A DNA stretch of 64,000 nt from JAEYOM01 sp036260935 (GTDB lineage Bacteria > Bacillota > Clostridia > Acetivibrionales > DTU013): the NCBI GenBank assembly GCA_036260935.1, contig DATALQ010000013.1, forward strand, positions 1 to 64,000, given 5' to 3'. A model generated the notes under the pieces. That model worked only from the letters and a program-made list of their open reading frames with translations. It did no database searches and was not told the origin of the DNA. Each line of letters opens with the position of its first letter. Within the stretch, counting starts at the first letter, position 1. Below are positions 34,109 to 42,845 of the stretch, in pieces. A program made the translations under genes and the position numbers.

Positions 34109-34366
34109 TCAATATATTTTTGTATATTTATTTTTCATAAACTGCTGTTCCACCTGATATATTTCCCGTATTGCGATTTTGTTGAAAAGAGCCTCCTGCA
34201 GCACCAGATCCTTATACTCCAACGGGAATTTCAGGCAGTAGCTGCAACCTCCCTTTGCAATCTGGCAAGGCGTCGAAATCACCTCAAAAACATATCCCCT
34301 TTTCTCCAATATGGTACAGAGCTTGAGCGCGTAATTTCCCGAGTCCGTAATAGCTATGGCATCCAT
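34109..34366 (-). CDS. DUF3343 protein (putative Se/S carrier-like)
   Basis: 85 residues from ATG 34366 (MDAIAITDSGNYALKL), with GGGGGTG six bases upstream. The cysteine motif TPCQIAKGGCSYCLKFP is typical of the DUF3343 family, proposed to be related to sulfur or selenium carrier proteins. No selenium gene is nearby. Family assignment is fairly firm; function is not known. Confidence 0.8.
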   Translation of the reverse strand: MDAIAITDSGNYALKLCTILEKRGYVFEVISTPCQIAKGGCSYCLKFPLEYKDLVLQEALFNKIAIREIYQVEQQFMKNKYTKIY

Positions 34367-34441
34367 GTCAGGCACCCCCATCATCCATCAAATAATTCCA
34401 TCTATATCTTATTGGAGGTGCGCCGATAGTGTTACAACCGT

Positions 34442-35359
34442 CTACACGCCTATCCTGTGTTCCCTGGCAAAATAGAAGAGATATTGCTGCGCAATGCCCG
34501 CATATTTCCCGAAATAGTCCAGGGCAAACCCGCGAATTTCGTTGATCCCGGTCTCCTGCTTGAAATATAGCTCTTCCATGACACGCTTCACCCAGACATC
34601 GGTGGGAAATACGTCAAGGCAGGTACCGCTGAACAGGAGAATGCAGTCCGCCACCTTGCCTCCGACGCCTTTGAGCCCAAGCAAAGCCTTTCTGGCAGCA
34701 TCGGTGCTTATCCCGGCGAGACTGCCCAAATCAAAGCTGCCGCTTGCAACAGTCTCAGCCGTCTCATTGATATAGCTGCAGCGGTAACCTGCCCGGCATG
34801 CCTTCAGCTGGTCCAGGCTGCAGGAAGCCAAGCTTTTCGGGCCGGGAAAGCTAAAAAAGCTGCGGCCTTCATAATATAGCTCTTCACCGAAATTTTTCGA
34901 TATATCATTAATAATTTTAATTATTCTGGGTATGTTGTTGTTTGCAGAAACAATAAACGAGATCACTGTCTCCCATATTTCCTGACGCAGCAGCCTTATG
35001 CCGCTTCCGAATTCGACCGCTTCCTTCATTATATCGTCGACGGCTACGGCTTCTTTTATTTTGCTGTAATCCCTGCCCAGATCGAAATAATCGAACCATA
35101 CCCGGTCTAACTCATCCAGAGTAACGTTTCTCAGGATCAAAGCGCCATCCTCGCAAGCCACATTTGCAGCCCTTCCACGCGCAACTCCCGTATAGCTCCC
35201 ATCCTGCTCCCTGCTCCAGCGGAAGCACTGCCCGCATTCAAACACCTGAACCGGGTCGAAATCGTGTACATCCCGGATTATTATGCGTGGGATGCTGCTG
35301 TCCCCGGTAATAGAACTCCGTTCTTCGCCAATTTCAATTTCATAGCCCCTGTAAAACAT
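34442..35359 (-). CDS. ogg: 8-oxoguanine DNA glycosylase/AP lyase (OGG1 type)
   Basis: Bifunctional base-excision repair enzyme of 305 residues. The N-terminal domain (FECGQCFRWSREQDGSYTG) is the OGG_N type. The helix-hairpin-helix and active site read LLGLKGVGGKVADCILLFSG and CLDVFPTDVWVKRVM: the lysine of GLKGVGGK and the later Asp are the expected catalytic residues. ATG start behind a GGGGGAG site. Single-gene unit transcribed away from the DUF6062 gene. Confidence 0.9.
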   Translation of the reverse strand: MFYRGYEIEIGEERSSITGDSSIPRIIIRDVHDFDPVQVFECGQCFRWSREQDGSYTGVARGRAANVACEDGALILRNVTLDELDRVWFDYFDLGRDYSKIKEAVAVDDIMKEAVEFGSGIRLLRQEIWETVISFIVSANNNIPRIIKIINDISKNFGEELYYEGRSFFSFPGPKSLASCSLDQLKACRAGYRCSYINETAETVASGSFDLGSLAGISTDAARKALLGLKGVGGKVADCILLFSGTCLDVFPTDVWVKRVMEELYFKQETGINEIRGFALDYFGKYAGIAQQYLFYFAREHRIGV

Positions 35360-35490
35360 AGGAAAACTCCCCCGTACCCCGACCTATCCAATTCACTCGG
35401 CCAATGCTATAATTGTTATGTTACTTTTACCATTGTAACATACATTCAAAACAGGCAGCGATAAGGTAAAATCATGCAAGGAGAGCGCGA

Positions 35491-36288
35491 ATGAAGGAAA
35501 AAATCTATACGATACCTGTAACGGAGGCCTTCGGCCAGGACCACGAATGTCCTGTCTGTCTTCTTGAAAGCAAGCTGGAGAGCGAATATACGGATTACTA
35601 CCTTGGACCCGCGCTTATGGAGCCGGATTCCCGGATCGACACAAATAAAAGAGGTTTTTGCCGGAAGCATTTCGAATTGTTATACAACAGGCAGGAAAAT
35701 CGGCTGGGACTTGCCCTTGAAACAGATACTCACCTTAGGGAAAAGCTTGAGGAACTGAGGGAAGCTTCAAAAGCAGTCATAGATGCCGCGAATGGCAAGA
35801 AATCGTCCGGAGGAGTCCTCGGCTCACTTTCAGGTATGTTTTCAGCCAGGGGGGCCGCCTCTTCCAGAGCCGCCACAGGTAACACAGCAGCAGCCGGTCT
35901 GATGGAATTGCTGATGAATATCGAAGATAGCTGCACCGTCTGCAGCAGGCTCGAACAAACGATGGACAGGTATTATGACGTTATCATGTACCTGTGGTCA
36001 AAGGAAACGGATTTCCGCAGGCTTTTCTCAGAGAAAAAGGGCTTCTGCCTGATCCATTTCAAGCACTTACTCTTTGCTTCCAATAAGTATTTGAACGCCG
36101 ATGAAAGAAGCCAATTTCAAGGCATACTGGTACGCCAGCAGCTCGAGAATCTGGAGAGGATCGAAAAGGAGCTGGACTGGTTCACCAAAAAGTTCGACTA
36201 CCGTAATAACGACGCACCCTGGGGGAATTCGAAGGATGCACTGCCCCGCAGCATACAGAAGCTGAAGGGCTACAGCAATTTGAAATAG
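35491..36288 (+). CDS. DUF6062 protein with paired zinc-finger-like motifs
   Basis: 265 residues with two matching halves, each with a CPVC-type knuckle and a G-F-C-x-x-H-F element: HECPVCLLESKLE with RGFCRKHFELLY, then CTVCSRLEQTMDRY with KGFCLIHFKHLL. The arrangement suggests two metal sites and an internal duplication. A Gly/Ser/Ala-rich linker separates the halves (about residues 108-137). ATG start with AAGGAGAG upstream. Role unknown. Confidence 0.8.
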   Translation: MKEKIYTIPVTEAFGQDHECPVCLLESKLESEYTDYYLGPALMEPDSRIDTNKRGFCRKHFELLYNRQENRLGLALETDTHLREKLEELREASKAVIDAANGKKSSGGVLGSLSGMFSARGAASSRAATGNTAAAGLMELLMNIEDSCTVCSRLEQTMDRYYDVIMYLWSKETDFRRLFSEKKGFCLIHFKHLLFASNKYLNADERSQFQGILVRQQLENLERIEKELDWFTKKFDYRNNDAPWGNSKDALPRSIQKLKGYSNLK

Positions 36289-36529
36289 TCAGCTGCTGTG
36301 GCGATTGGTTTCTATTGCGGAGTTTTGTTCAAAGAGCATATAGACTCAGCTTGGTGACAAATTTAACAATAGTATTTGCAAGCAAATACTTACAGATGAA
36401 ACGAAATGCGAAGCATTTCATATTGCTCCGCTAAACGCTGCGCTCAAACAGAAATTTGCCCTTAACAATGCCTCGTCAATATGCTCTAATTCGCAAAACT
36501 CATGCAATATCAACCAACTGCCACGGCAG
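36289..36529. other. Intergenic, hairpins only
   Basis: AGTATTTGC-AAG-CAAATACTT (about 36373-36393) and GAAATGCGAAGCATTTC nearby form stems; no T-run typical of a terminator. It separates convergent genes. Confidence 0.45.
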
Positions 36530-37276
36530 CTACCCCACCTGTATATACGAATTCCCGTCAAGCGGGATCAGCACCTCCAGCGGAGCTACGCCGCTTATCT
36601 GCCCTACGGCATAAATCGTATAGAACCTGCCCGCGCCAAGGGTTATATTGGGAACGTAAAGCAATCTGGTTCCGGTATTGCTTTGCATGATATTGAATAC
36701 ATACATACCTGCCGCAACAGGCGTATAATTCGTCGCCATGCCGTAGGAAACACCTTCGAAAAGCCTTTGCCCGTTCGCAAGCAGATCCATGCCGGGGCTG
36801 TCGGGCGAAAGGTTTGCAAAACGGAGGTACAACCGTCCCGCAGGAATCTGTATAACTGTCTCAAAGTAAGTCCTGATGCTTATCGATGGCGATAACCCTG
36901 TCAAAGCCGCCGTCATTATAGATCTCGCAGGTATTTCGACCTGCGTGTCCAGCAGTGCGGGTCCTGTAGTACCGGCCGGAAATACGGTTATACCGTATGT
37001 GCCCGGAAGTATCTGAAAGTACTCGGTAAACCCTTTATAAGCCACTCCTGAAGCCACCAGGGCGGCATTTGCATAGACATCGACCGGCTCCAGGTTTGGG
37101 GAAGCGTTAAACAGCCGAACATACGAATAGGTCTGCCTTGTGCTGGTGTATATAATCCCCTGTGTCGGAGCGATCCACCCCCGTTCGGGCAATGACTGGC
37201 TGAAATACGGACATGGCCGTTTAGCCTGGTAATCTTCCAGGTTATAGATGTATGGATATCCATTTTGGAAAAACAT
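36530..37276 (-). CDS. DUF4397 domain protein
   Basis: 248 residues with two Ig-like DUF4397 units: VRLFNASPNLEPVDVYANAA then LYLRFANLSPDSPGMDLLAN, each followed by an FExIxxGxY-type strand (YFQILPGTYGITVFPAG and TPVAAGMYVFNIM). No signal peptide; the N-terminus starts MFFQNGYPYIYNLEDYQAKR, which could be a surface or spore targeting segment. ATG start with AAGGGGG upstream. Function unknown; such proteins are often extracytoplasmic. Confidence 0.8.
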   Translation of the reverse strand: MFFQNGYPYIYNLEDYQAKRPCPYFSQSLPERGWIAPTQGIIYTSTRQTYSYVRLFNASPNLEPVDVYANAALVASGVAYKGFTEYFQILPGTYGITVFPAGTTGPALLDTQVEIPARSIMTAALTGLSPSISIRTYFETVIQIPAGRLYLRFANLSPDSPGMDLLANGQRLFEGVSYGMATNYTPVAAGMYVFNIMQSNTGTRLLYVPNITLGAGRFYTIYAVGQISGVAPLEVLIPLDGNSYIQVG

Positions 37277-37539
37277 GCTGAATCCCCCTTCACATGACGA
37301 AAAAAGGTACCAGGGCAGTCACCCATGATACCATTATATTTTTTCATTCAATTAAAGGTTACATTTATCGTATTTTATGTCTCTCAACACTGTCCGAGGC
37401 CTTATATGATATAATGACAAATGCAAAGCGTATGAGGAAGGATTTGTCTGTATGTCTAAAAAATCCGGTTACCTTGACAAGCTGGCCGGCAGAACGGAGT
37501 TTACTGCCGATATCCCAAGAGGATTGTAACAATAAGCTG

Positions 37540-38361
37540 TTATTTCTCTATAACCAGGCTTTTAACCGTTACATTCACCTGTTTGATGTTCAGGGCAGTA
37601 AGCTTCTCGACCTCTTCGCCGACCTTCCTCTGTACCTCCTGGATAAGCTCCCTTATCCTGCAGCCGTATATGAGTACGAGGTCCATTTCCATATACGTCC
37701 CCTCAGGCCGGTTTTCAGCCCTGAACCTGGATATTTTGCTGACTCCCTTTACGTTTGTGACGACATATTCAACGATCTGGTAAACGGTATAGTCCGATAT
37801 CGTATAATTGCCCAGATAGCTGAAGGTTGGCCTTACAACGGACTTTTCGCCATCGAACTGGAAATTGACCTTGCCCTTCCTCCGAAAGATCTGCAGAGGA
37901 TCCAGAAAGTAACCTGAAAAATCCTTTTTGATCTCAAACGTAGGAACAGGTATTACATGCTTTCCCTGTTCCCTCCTGGTTGCCACGGCCTGCTTGATCT
38001 CGAATTCATCCGCCACATCCTCGATATGCACCCACCCGCTGATAGCAGGCAGCCCCAGCCTTTCCGCTATCCTCTGAACCATTTCGTCGGAAGTGCCTAG
38101 TATCAAAATGGCTTCGGGCTTATAACGCCGGATGGCATCAGTTACCTCAAGGGCATGAGCGTCCTCGGTAAATAAAGCGCATTTTATAGAGCCGATCCTC
38201 GTCTTTTCCCTCTTGGCGGATTTACCGGCTATGACCTGATTCGATTTGATAAGCAACCCGTCATCTATAATAAACTGAATATCTCTTTCACTGGCGACCC
38301 ACGAAGCTCGGTGGCTCTTGCCCGTACCGCTGGCTCCGACAAAACCGACTGTCTTCAACAA
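37540..38361 (-). CDS. P-loop NTPase fused to an Asp23/Gls24-like domain
   Basis: 273 residues. The N-terminal half has a Walker A motif (GFVGASGTGKSHRA, residues 6-19) and ILILGTSDEMVQRIAERLGL. The C-terminal half, from about residue 170, resembles the Asp23 family: LGNYTISDYTVYQIVEYVVT, then GVSKISRFRAEN, EMDLVLIYGCRIRELI and VNVTVKSLVIEK. A TTG start (38361 or 38358) follows AGGAGGT. The fusion suggests a nucleotide-controlled envelope-associated protein, but no function is established. Confidence 0.75.
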   Translation of the reverse strand: MLKTVGFVGASGTGKSHRASWVASERDIQFIIDDGLLIKSNQVIAGKSAKREKTRIGSIKCALFTEDAHALEVTDAIRRYKPEAILILGTSDEMVQRIAERLGLPAISGWVHIEDVADEFEIKQAVATRREQGKHVIPVPTFEIKKDFSGYFLDPLQIFRRKGKVNFQFDGEKSVVRPTFSYLGNYTISDYTVYQIVEYVVTNVKGVSKISRFRAENRPEGTYMEMDLVLIYGCRIRELIQEVQRKVGEEVEKLTALNIKQVNVTVKSLVIEK

Positions 38362-38506
38362 GCAGACCTCCTGATCATCTATAAAAACTCAAAGGCGCAT
38401 CGATTACCTCAGAGTTTTGAACAAGACTGCATGGTATGTATATATCTTACCAGAACCCGGAGGCTGCCGCAATAAAAACCAGCCTTAAAAGCCCTTAGAA
38501 ATGGGA

Positions 38507-38531
38507 AAAAGAGAGTCATTGACTCTCTTTT
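38507..38531. terminator. Hairpin with A and T flanks (bidirectional terminator type)
   Basis: AAAAGAGAGTC-ATT-GACTCTCTTTT, perfectly symmetric. It lies upstream of the P-loop/Asp23 gene and could stop read-through from ytxC. Confidence 0.7.
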
Positions 38532-38837
38532 CTTTCCCCGGATCCTCTTCATTTGTACACTTTATCAACTTGTCGTTTGTAACTTGAATGCTTTATCTTT
38601 AGTAAAATATTTAAACTTCAATTTTTAACTATATTATGTATCAAATATAAACATTTTATACACTATGTTGTGTTACACGTATATTTTATCATCCTATTAC
38701 AACTTGTCAATATATATTGATAAATATTTTTGTTGAAAATACCAGTTGAAAGTATATTTTTGCTGGTTTATATCGGATTTTCTGAATTCAGTTCGGGAGC
38801 GTCCGTCGATATGGTTCAGCTTCACTGGCCGCGAGGC

Positions 38838-38866
38838 ATAAAAAAAGGGCTTTTGAGCCCTTTTAT
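38838..38866 (-). terminator. Terminator of ytxC
   Basis: Minus strand: AAAAGGGCTC-AAAA-GCCCTTTTTTTATG, directly after the ytxC stop. Confidence 0.85.
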
Positions 38867-38871
38867 TTTCC

Positions 38872-39786
38872 CTACTTTTTCGTTTCGCTTTTAATCATTT
38901 TTACGGAACAGATTTCACAGCCCTGACAGAGAATTACCCGTCCTGCAAAAACGTTTTTGATCGTTTCCATCAGTTCCTTGTTTCTGAACTGACCGGTACT
39001 GTGGATTACTATTTTCCTTGGCGCAAACGTAATCAACGAGCTTACCAGCAAATCATCATAATTTATTTCTCCTTCTGATATCTCGTTGACGTACTCCTGG
39101 ATACATTCATTCGTAATCTCGTTTTTGGATCCGTCCAGCAGCGTGTAATGGTTGTCGTAACTGACAATCACATGGACAGTGTCGATTTTGGGTTCCTGAA
39201 TATCGACAAAATACCTCAGCAATCTGATAAATTCCCTATACTCACGATCCATAAGGAAGTCGTCGACAGCTTTATCCACCACTTCCTCAAGGTCCTTAAT
39301 ATACTCCTTCAGCCGGAAGTTGACGAAACCGTCGAGAATTATATTATTGGAGTTATCAAAATAATCCATCAGCCTCCTGACGATGACGTTTCTTCTTCTG
39401 ATCTGGAAAAGGCTGTTGATGAACGTTTTATCATCGTTTCTGATGATATTGAGGGCTCTGTCCAGTATTTCCTTCCTCTCGGCAGCATTGAAATAGCAAA
39501 AGTTGCTGTTGATTGTCCGGACGAGAAGCCTCTCCTCATACTGTCTGATGATATAATCGGCAAGTGCGTTCGAAATATATGTTTTAAGCACCTTGTACGA
39601 TTCAAGGGATTTCTCACGATAAAATCTGCCATCGTTCACCGTGCATATAATGGAAGTCGAGCCTTCGGAATTCACCTCATTGATGGAGTAATTGATTTTT
39701 TTGTTTTTCAATTGCCGGAGTTCATTCTTTATATGCTGCATAACCATTTCTGCGCTGCCGTTCACTCCAATGCAAAGAAACTGCAT
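38872..39786 (-). CDS. ytxC: Putative sporulation protein YtxC
   Basis: About 304 residues. Family marks are FINFRLKEYIKDLEEVVDKA-like sequence (here FVNFRLKEYIKDLEEV), VDDFLMDREYREFIRLLRYF and a C-terminal segment with LVSSLITFAPRKIVIHS and CQGCEICSVKMI. YtxC is found in spore formers; its role is unknown. The start at ATG 39786 is chosen over GTG 39795, which lies too near the AAGGG site. Confidence 0.85.
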   Translation of the reverse strand: MQFLCIGVNGSAEMVMQHIKNELRQLKNKKINYSINEVNSEGSTSIICTVNDGRFYREKSLESYKVLKTYISNALADYIIRQYEERLLVRTINSNFCYFNAAERKEILDRALNIIRNDDKTFINSLFQIRRRNVIVRRLMDYFDNSNNIILDGFVNFRLKEYIKDLEEVVDKAVDDFLMDREYREFIRLLRYFVDIQEPKIDTVHVIVSYDNHYTLLDGSKNEITNECIQEYVNEISEGEINYDDLLVSSLITFAPRKIVIHSTGQFRNKELMETIKNVFAGRVILCQGCEICSVKMIKSETKK

Positions 39787-39912
39787 CAACTTCACATCCC
39801 TTCAAGTGCTAGTATATGTCTAAGCAAAATGTTGTATGCAGCCCTGAAACCATGCAAATTATCCCACATATTTTACATTGGTTCCTGTTTTTGCCAATAC
39901 ATTATCGTAACC

Positions 39913-40674
39913 TTATATATTATATGTGGAAAGAGGAAGAATGGAACCGATGTCGGTAACGTAGTCTTTTGAAAGTTCTTTTACCGTGATGTGCTTTCTG
40001 GAAAGGAAGGAAACCAGCGCTTCTCCGCTGGTCAGCTTTTCGAGACAGCCGTTTACTGCACAGACGGAGCTTGAGATCATCCCGCAGGAACCGCCGATGA
40101 AGCCGTAGTTTAAGCCTGGCAGCCTGATAGAACACTCGTTTTCGAGAAATAAAACATCCAGACCTTTTTTTTCTGCAATTCTGGCGATACCAGCATCAGT
40201 CGTTACGATGGAGTTCTCGTCAACCGCAAGAAGGGAGCATTTTGAGTAGCCCTGTTCAACATGGACCGGTTCGGCTCCAAGCCGGTCAAGCTGTTCGCGC
40301 AATACGCGGTCAGTGTATTTAAGGTTATGAAAATACAGGTGTCCCACTCTGGCAGCATTGTAAGGGATATCGAATGGGTATGAGGGAGCCAGCACACATT
40401 CACCCATGGTCATTTCAAATCCATAGGTTGAAAGGATATCAAGCATGGACCGGTCGGTACCTGGAGCATATATTATCCGGTTGCCGCCTACATGGTGAAG
40501 CTGCATATCCGGATGACTCTCTACCGCCTTGTACAAAGCAGCGTGGGGCGGCATTATCAGCGCCTTGATCCCCAGTTTCGAAAGACCTGCGATTGCCTCA
40601 CTTCCCGTTTCCGCGCCGACCAAGACCAGCCAGGCCGGTTTTGCGGGCAGATTTGGCTGCTGTATGAACTGCAT
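39913..40674 (-). CDS. DUF6873 family protein with arginine-deiminase-like (GME) fold
   Basis: 253 residues with five repeat-like beta-alpha modules: VGAETGSEAIAGLSKLGI, HHVGGNRIIYAPGTDRSML, GHLYFHNLKYTDRVL, VEQGYSKCSLLAVDENSIVTTDAGIA and NYGFIGGSCGMISSSVCAVNG. The late GGSCGM cysteine lies where guanidino-modifying enzymes keep their nucleophile, but other catalytic residues are not clear. ATG start behind GGAGGTTAT. Function unknown. Confidence 0.75.
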   Translation of the reverse strand: MQFIQQPNLPAKPAWLVLVGAETGSEAIAGLSKLGIKALIMPPHAALYKAVESHPDMQLHHVGGNRIIYAPGTDRSMLDILSTYGFEMTMGECVLAPSYPFDIPYNAARVGHLYFHNLKYTDRVLREQLDRLGAEPVHVEQGYSKCSLLAVDENSIVTTDAGIARIAEKKGLDVLFLENECSIRLPGLNYGFIGGSCGMISSSVCAVNGCLEKLTSGEALVSFLSRKHITVKELSKDYVTDIGSILPLSTYNI

Positions 40675-40830
40675 AATATAACCTCCAACACAACTTTACT
40701 ATAGCACAAATATACTTGCTTATACATAATATACAGGGTAAACTCCCTGATCGCACATTTTTAAAATCCGAATTTCCATCAGTACTAACTGCCGTCTGCC
40801 GCGGCGGATGGCGGTTATTTAAATAAAAGG

Positions 40831-40858
40831 CCGGATCGCTTCATGCGACCGGTCTTTT
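40831..40858 (+). terminator. Intrinsic terminator
   Basis: AAAGGCCGGATCGC/GCGACCGGTCTTTT around TTCAT, plus-strand T run. Confidence 0.65.
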
Positions 40859-40944
40859 GGTATTTATGGAACATAGGAGTTGCTGCGCAGCATAATAATG
40901 TAGCTTATGTGCTGGCGCAATAAGCTTTGCGAAGTCTTGTTCAA

Positions 40945-40979
40945 AAATCGTCGGTGTTCGATGCACCGACGATTTTTAA
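40945..40979. terminator. Symmetric terminator hairpin
   Basis: AAAAATCGTCGGTG and CACCGACGATTTTT around TTCGATG; strong in both directions. Confidence 0.7.
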
Positions 40980-41040
40980 CTGTCAAGCAAGTATTTTTTA
41001 TTGACTTTTTGAAAGAATAATATATTAAGGAGGACCGATT

Positions 41041-41211
41041 ATGACAACGATTAACTGTTCCTCAAACTGCAAACATCAGCAAGACGGCAAATGTACACTT
41101 GAAAATGCATTTGCCGGAACCCTCGCAATCGACACGGATTGCGTCTTTTTCGAAGAAAGGACTGAGAAAGGTAAAATTGGCGTTAATTGCAAAATGCCGG
41201 GTGAATTATAA
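41041..41211 (+). CDS. Small cysteine-rich protein
   Basis: 56 residues, absent from a length-limited gene list. It reads MTTINCSSNCKHQQDGKCTL, then AGTLAIDTDCVFFEE and VNCKMPGEL. The Cys pattern C-x3-C-x7-C...DC resembles short clostridial proteins sometimes named hydroxymyristoyl-ACP dehydratase without evidence. ATG start with AAGGAGG upstream. Probably a small metal- or redox-binding protein; true function unknown. DUF378 and SASP genes follow on the same strand. Confidence 0.75.
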   Translation: MTTINCSSNCKHQQDGKCTLENAFAGTLAIDTDCVFFEERTEKGKIGVNCKMPGEL

Positions 41212-41261
41212 CAATACTGCAGGAAATAATAAAAGCAACAAAAAGCAAAGGAGATGTTGCT

Positions 41262-41495
41262 ATGAATAGAACCCCACTGGACAGACTGGCTCTTGTGCTC
41301 GTAATTATAGGGGCACTTAACTGGCTGCTTGTCGGAATAGCCAATTATGATCTGGTCACCTCCATATTCGGCGGTAATTTGTTCAATGGTACGATTTCTA
41401 TTTTCAGCAGAATCGTATTCGCATTAGTCGGTGTTTCCGGCTTATATGCCATTACGCTTCTGTTTAGAGAAAGCCCCGCAAACGCAAGAGAATAG
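41262..41495 (+). CDS. DUF378 family membrane protein
   Basis: 77 residues with two hydrophobic segments around LDRLALVLVIIGALNWLLVG and IFSRIVFALVGVSGLYAITL. The NWLLVG element is a family hallmark. ATG start with AAGGAGATG upstream. Small two-TM protein of unknown role. Confidence 0.9.
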   Translation: MNRTPLDRLALVLVIIGALNWLLVGIANYDLVTSIFGGNLFNGTISIFSRIVFALVGVSGLYAITLLFRESPANARE

Positions 41496-41597
41496 ATGAC
41501 GTAACATTATTTACCGTAATAAAATGGCCCTGTTCTACAAATCATAAGAATACGACGCTGAACTACCAGCGGCGAAAATATACGAGGAGGGAACTAT

Positions 41598-41789
41598 ATG
41601 GCAAATAACAGAAGCAAAACGTCATTTGGCAACATGAAGTATGAAATAGCCAACCAGGTCGGAGTTAACCTGAAGCAGGGCTACAATGGCGACCTCGCAG
41701 CAAGAGACGCCGGTAAGATAGGCGGCAATATCGTTAAGAAGGTATTCGAAGCTTATACCGGAAACACTTATGAAGTTGAAAAGAAGTAA
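41598..41789 (+). CDS. Alpha/beta-type small acid-soluble spore protein
   Basis: Binds and protects spore DNA; made in the forespore. 63 residues with the two conserved family segments: FGNMKYEIANQVGVNL (first helix, containing the germination-protease site region) and GDLAARDAGKIGGNIVKKVF. ATG start behind GAGGAGGG. A strong terminator follows. I could not pick out a convincing sigma-G promoter. Confidence 0.95.
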   Translation: MANNRSKTSFGNMKYEIANQVGVNLKQGYNGDLAARDAGKIGGNIVKKVFEAYTGNTYEVEKK

Positions 41790-41824
41790 TGCGGGGCGTT
41801 GACCCATAACAGATCTATTAAAAA

Positions 41825-41858
41825 CACAAGGGCTGCTGATTTATCGGCAGCCCTTGTG
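41825..41858 (+). terminator. Terminator of the SASP gene
   Basis: CACAAGGGCTGC...GCAGCCCTTGTG around TGATTTATCG, followed by CTTTGT. Confidence 0.8.
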
Positions 41859-42469
41859 CTTTGTCTGGAGCAGGAGTTTGAGTGGGACAGGGAGACGAGA
41901 AACAGGGGAATAGTTCTAAACAAGTCATGTCGATCCCGCTAATAATTATATGCGGGATGACCGCCCGGCGCTGTCTGTTCCGGTTGTGTTTCCAAGCACC
42001 GACTGCAAAGCTTATAACAGAGTGTAATCGGTTTCGGGGGCAGGAAGTCCTGTCTAACGGGCTGTTCAGCCCGCTATGCCAACCGTACACCGTCGCAGAA
42101 GGGCTTCGAAGCAACTCAATTTTTCAGATCGGCAGGGCTTGCTTGTGAAGTCATGTTTTATCTCCAAAGTGATGCTCCTAAACGTACAGTCGGATAGATC
42201 TGCTGGAAAGACCCAGGATGCATGGGCGAGCAGCAAGCTTTGCTTGCGACCAGCCAGTGAGACATGACTTCTTTAGTCGAACTCATATATAAGGCCGAAA
42301 TGGTCGATTGAAGTCGGTGCTTTAAAACATGATCTGAACGAGCGAGCCCTGTCGATCTGCCTTGAAAAAAGAGCCTTCCCTCCGCTTATTCGCCCTCTGC
42401 TTCGAGCCTACGGCTTGAGATGCATAAAACACGGTTTTCACAAATAATCTTAATAGGGGTCGATTTTTT
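41859..42469. other. Hairpin-rich intergenic region without genes
   Basis: About 600 bases. Contents: ATCCCGC...GCGGGAT (41935-41962), AACGGGCTGTTCAGCCCGC (about 42056-42074) and a large paired element at 42124-42360 (listed separately). Open frames on both strands are short, lack ribosome sites and have no protein-like composition. Confidence 0.55.
42124..42360. repeat. Long inverted-repeat element (possible structured RNA or MITE)
   Basis: The left arm (42125-42160) and the right arm (42323-42360) are about 36-base inverted repeats with a few mismatches: CAGATCGGCAGGGCTTGCTT against AACGAGCGAGCCCTGTCGAT. Inside are a GCAAGC-TTT-GCTTGC hairpin (about 42233-42247) and a second partner for the left arm (ACATGACTT at 42262-42270 with AAGTCATGT at 42149-42157), so two exclusive foldings are possible. 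No gene inside. Confidence 0.6.
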
Positions 42470-42745
42470 GTGCAATTATGGATCTGTTTTGCCGTATTGG
42501 CAGTTATAATCTTATTCTTGCTATACATACCCGATATGTTTCCTAAGTGTACATGCTGCGGCAGGAAAAAATTCAAGCCGTTTTTCAGAATACACAGGGT
42601 AGTCGGCATAAATCCAGGCTACAGCGGCAGCCGCTCCGTTTGCAGTAAATGCTGCCGGGAATACAACATAGAAGGGTTGTTCGATCTGGATCGCATAATC
42701 GAAATCAGAAGGAAAATGAAAATGGATTCTTTGACAAGGCAATGA
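42470..42745 (+). CDS. Small membrane-anchored zinc-ribbon-like protein
   Basis: 91 residues. One N-terminal membrane segment (FAVLAVIILFLLYIPDMF) is followed by two CxxC knuckles (KCTCCGRKKFKPF and VCSKCCREYNI), which suggest a zinc ribbon. GTG start with AGGGGT upstream. No family recognised. It ends before a bidirectional terminator. Confidence 0.6.
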   Translation: MQLWICFAVLAVIILFLLYIPDMFPKCTCCGRKKFKPFFRIHRVVGINPGYSGSRSVCSKCCREYNIEGLFDLDRIIEIRRKMKMDSLTRQ

Positions 42746-42761
42746 ACAAAGTTTGAAAACA

Positions 42762-42794
42762 TGCAAAAAAGGGGGCTCGACTCCCCCTTTTTGC
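42762..42794. terminator. Bidirectional terminator
   Basis: GCAAAAAAGGGGGCTCGA pairs with TCCCCCTTTTTTGC, perfectly symmetric, between the convergent genes ending at 42745 and 42846. Confidence 0.88.
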
Positions 42795-42845
42795 ATTCTT
42801 TCTGTTTACTCGTTGGGTTATATTCAATTAATCGATTCAGCTATA

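Larger units (their letters stand above)
38362..38871. other. AT-rich intergenic region with two terminators
   Basis: About 510 bases. It holds terminators at 38507-38531 and 38838-38866. The AT-rich part at 38550-38780 shows no open frame and no recognised RNA. Confidence 0.55.
40675..41040. other. Intergenic region with two strong hairpins
   Basis: About 365 bases. Hairpins: GGCCGGATCGC...GCGACCGGTCTTTT (40831-40858) and AAAAATCGTCGGTG...CACCGACGATTTTT (40945-40979). No gene lies upstream on the plus strand to be terminated, so a short unrecognised transcript between 40700 and 40979 is possible. Confidence 0.5.

Noticed and set aside
39148..39972. 274-codon plus-strand open frame
   Set aside because: Antisense to ytxC, whose family match is clear; no ribosome site.
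40831..40979. Riboswitch upstream of the small cysteine-rich gene
   Set aside because: The two hairpins are plain symmetric terminator types and I find no aptamer core of a known class.
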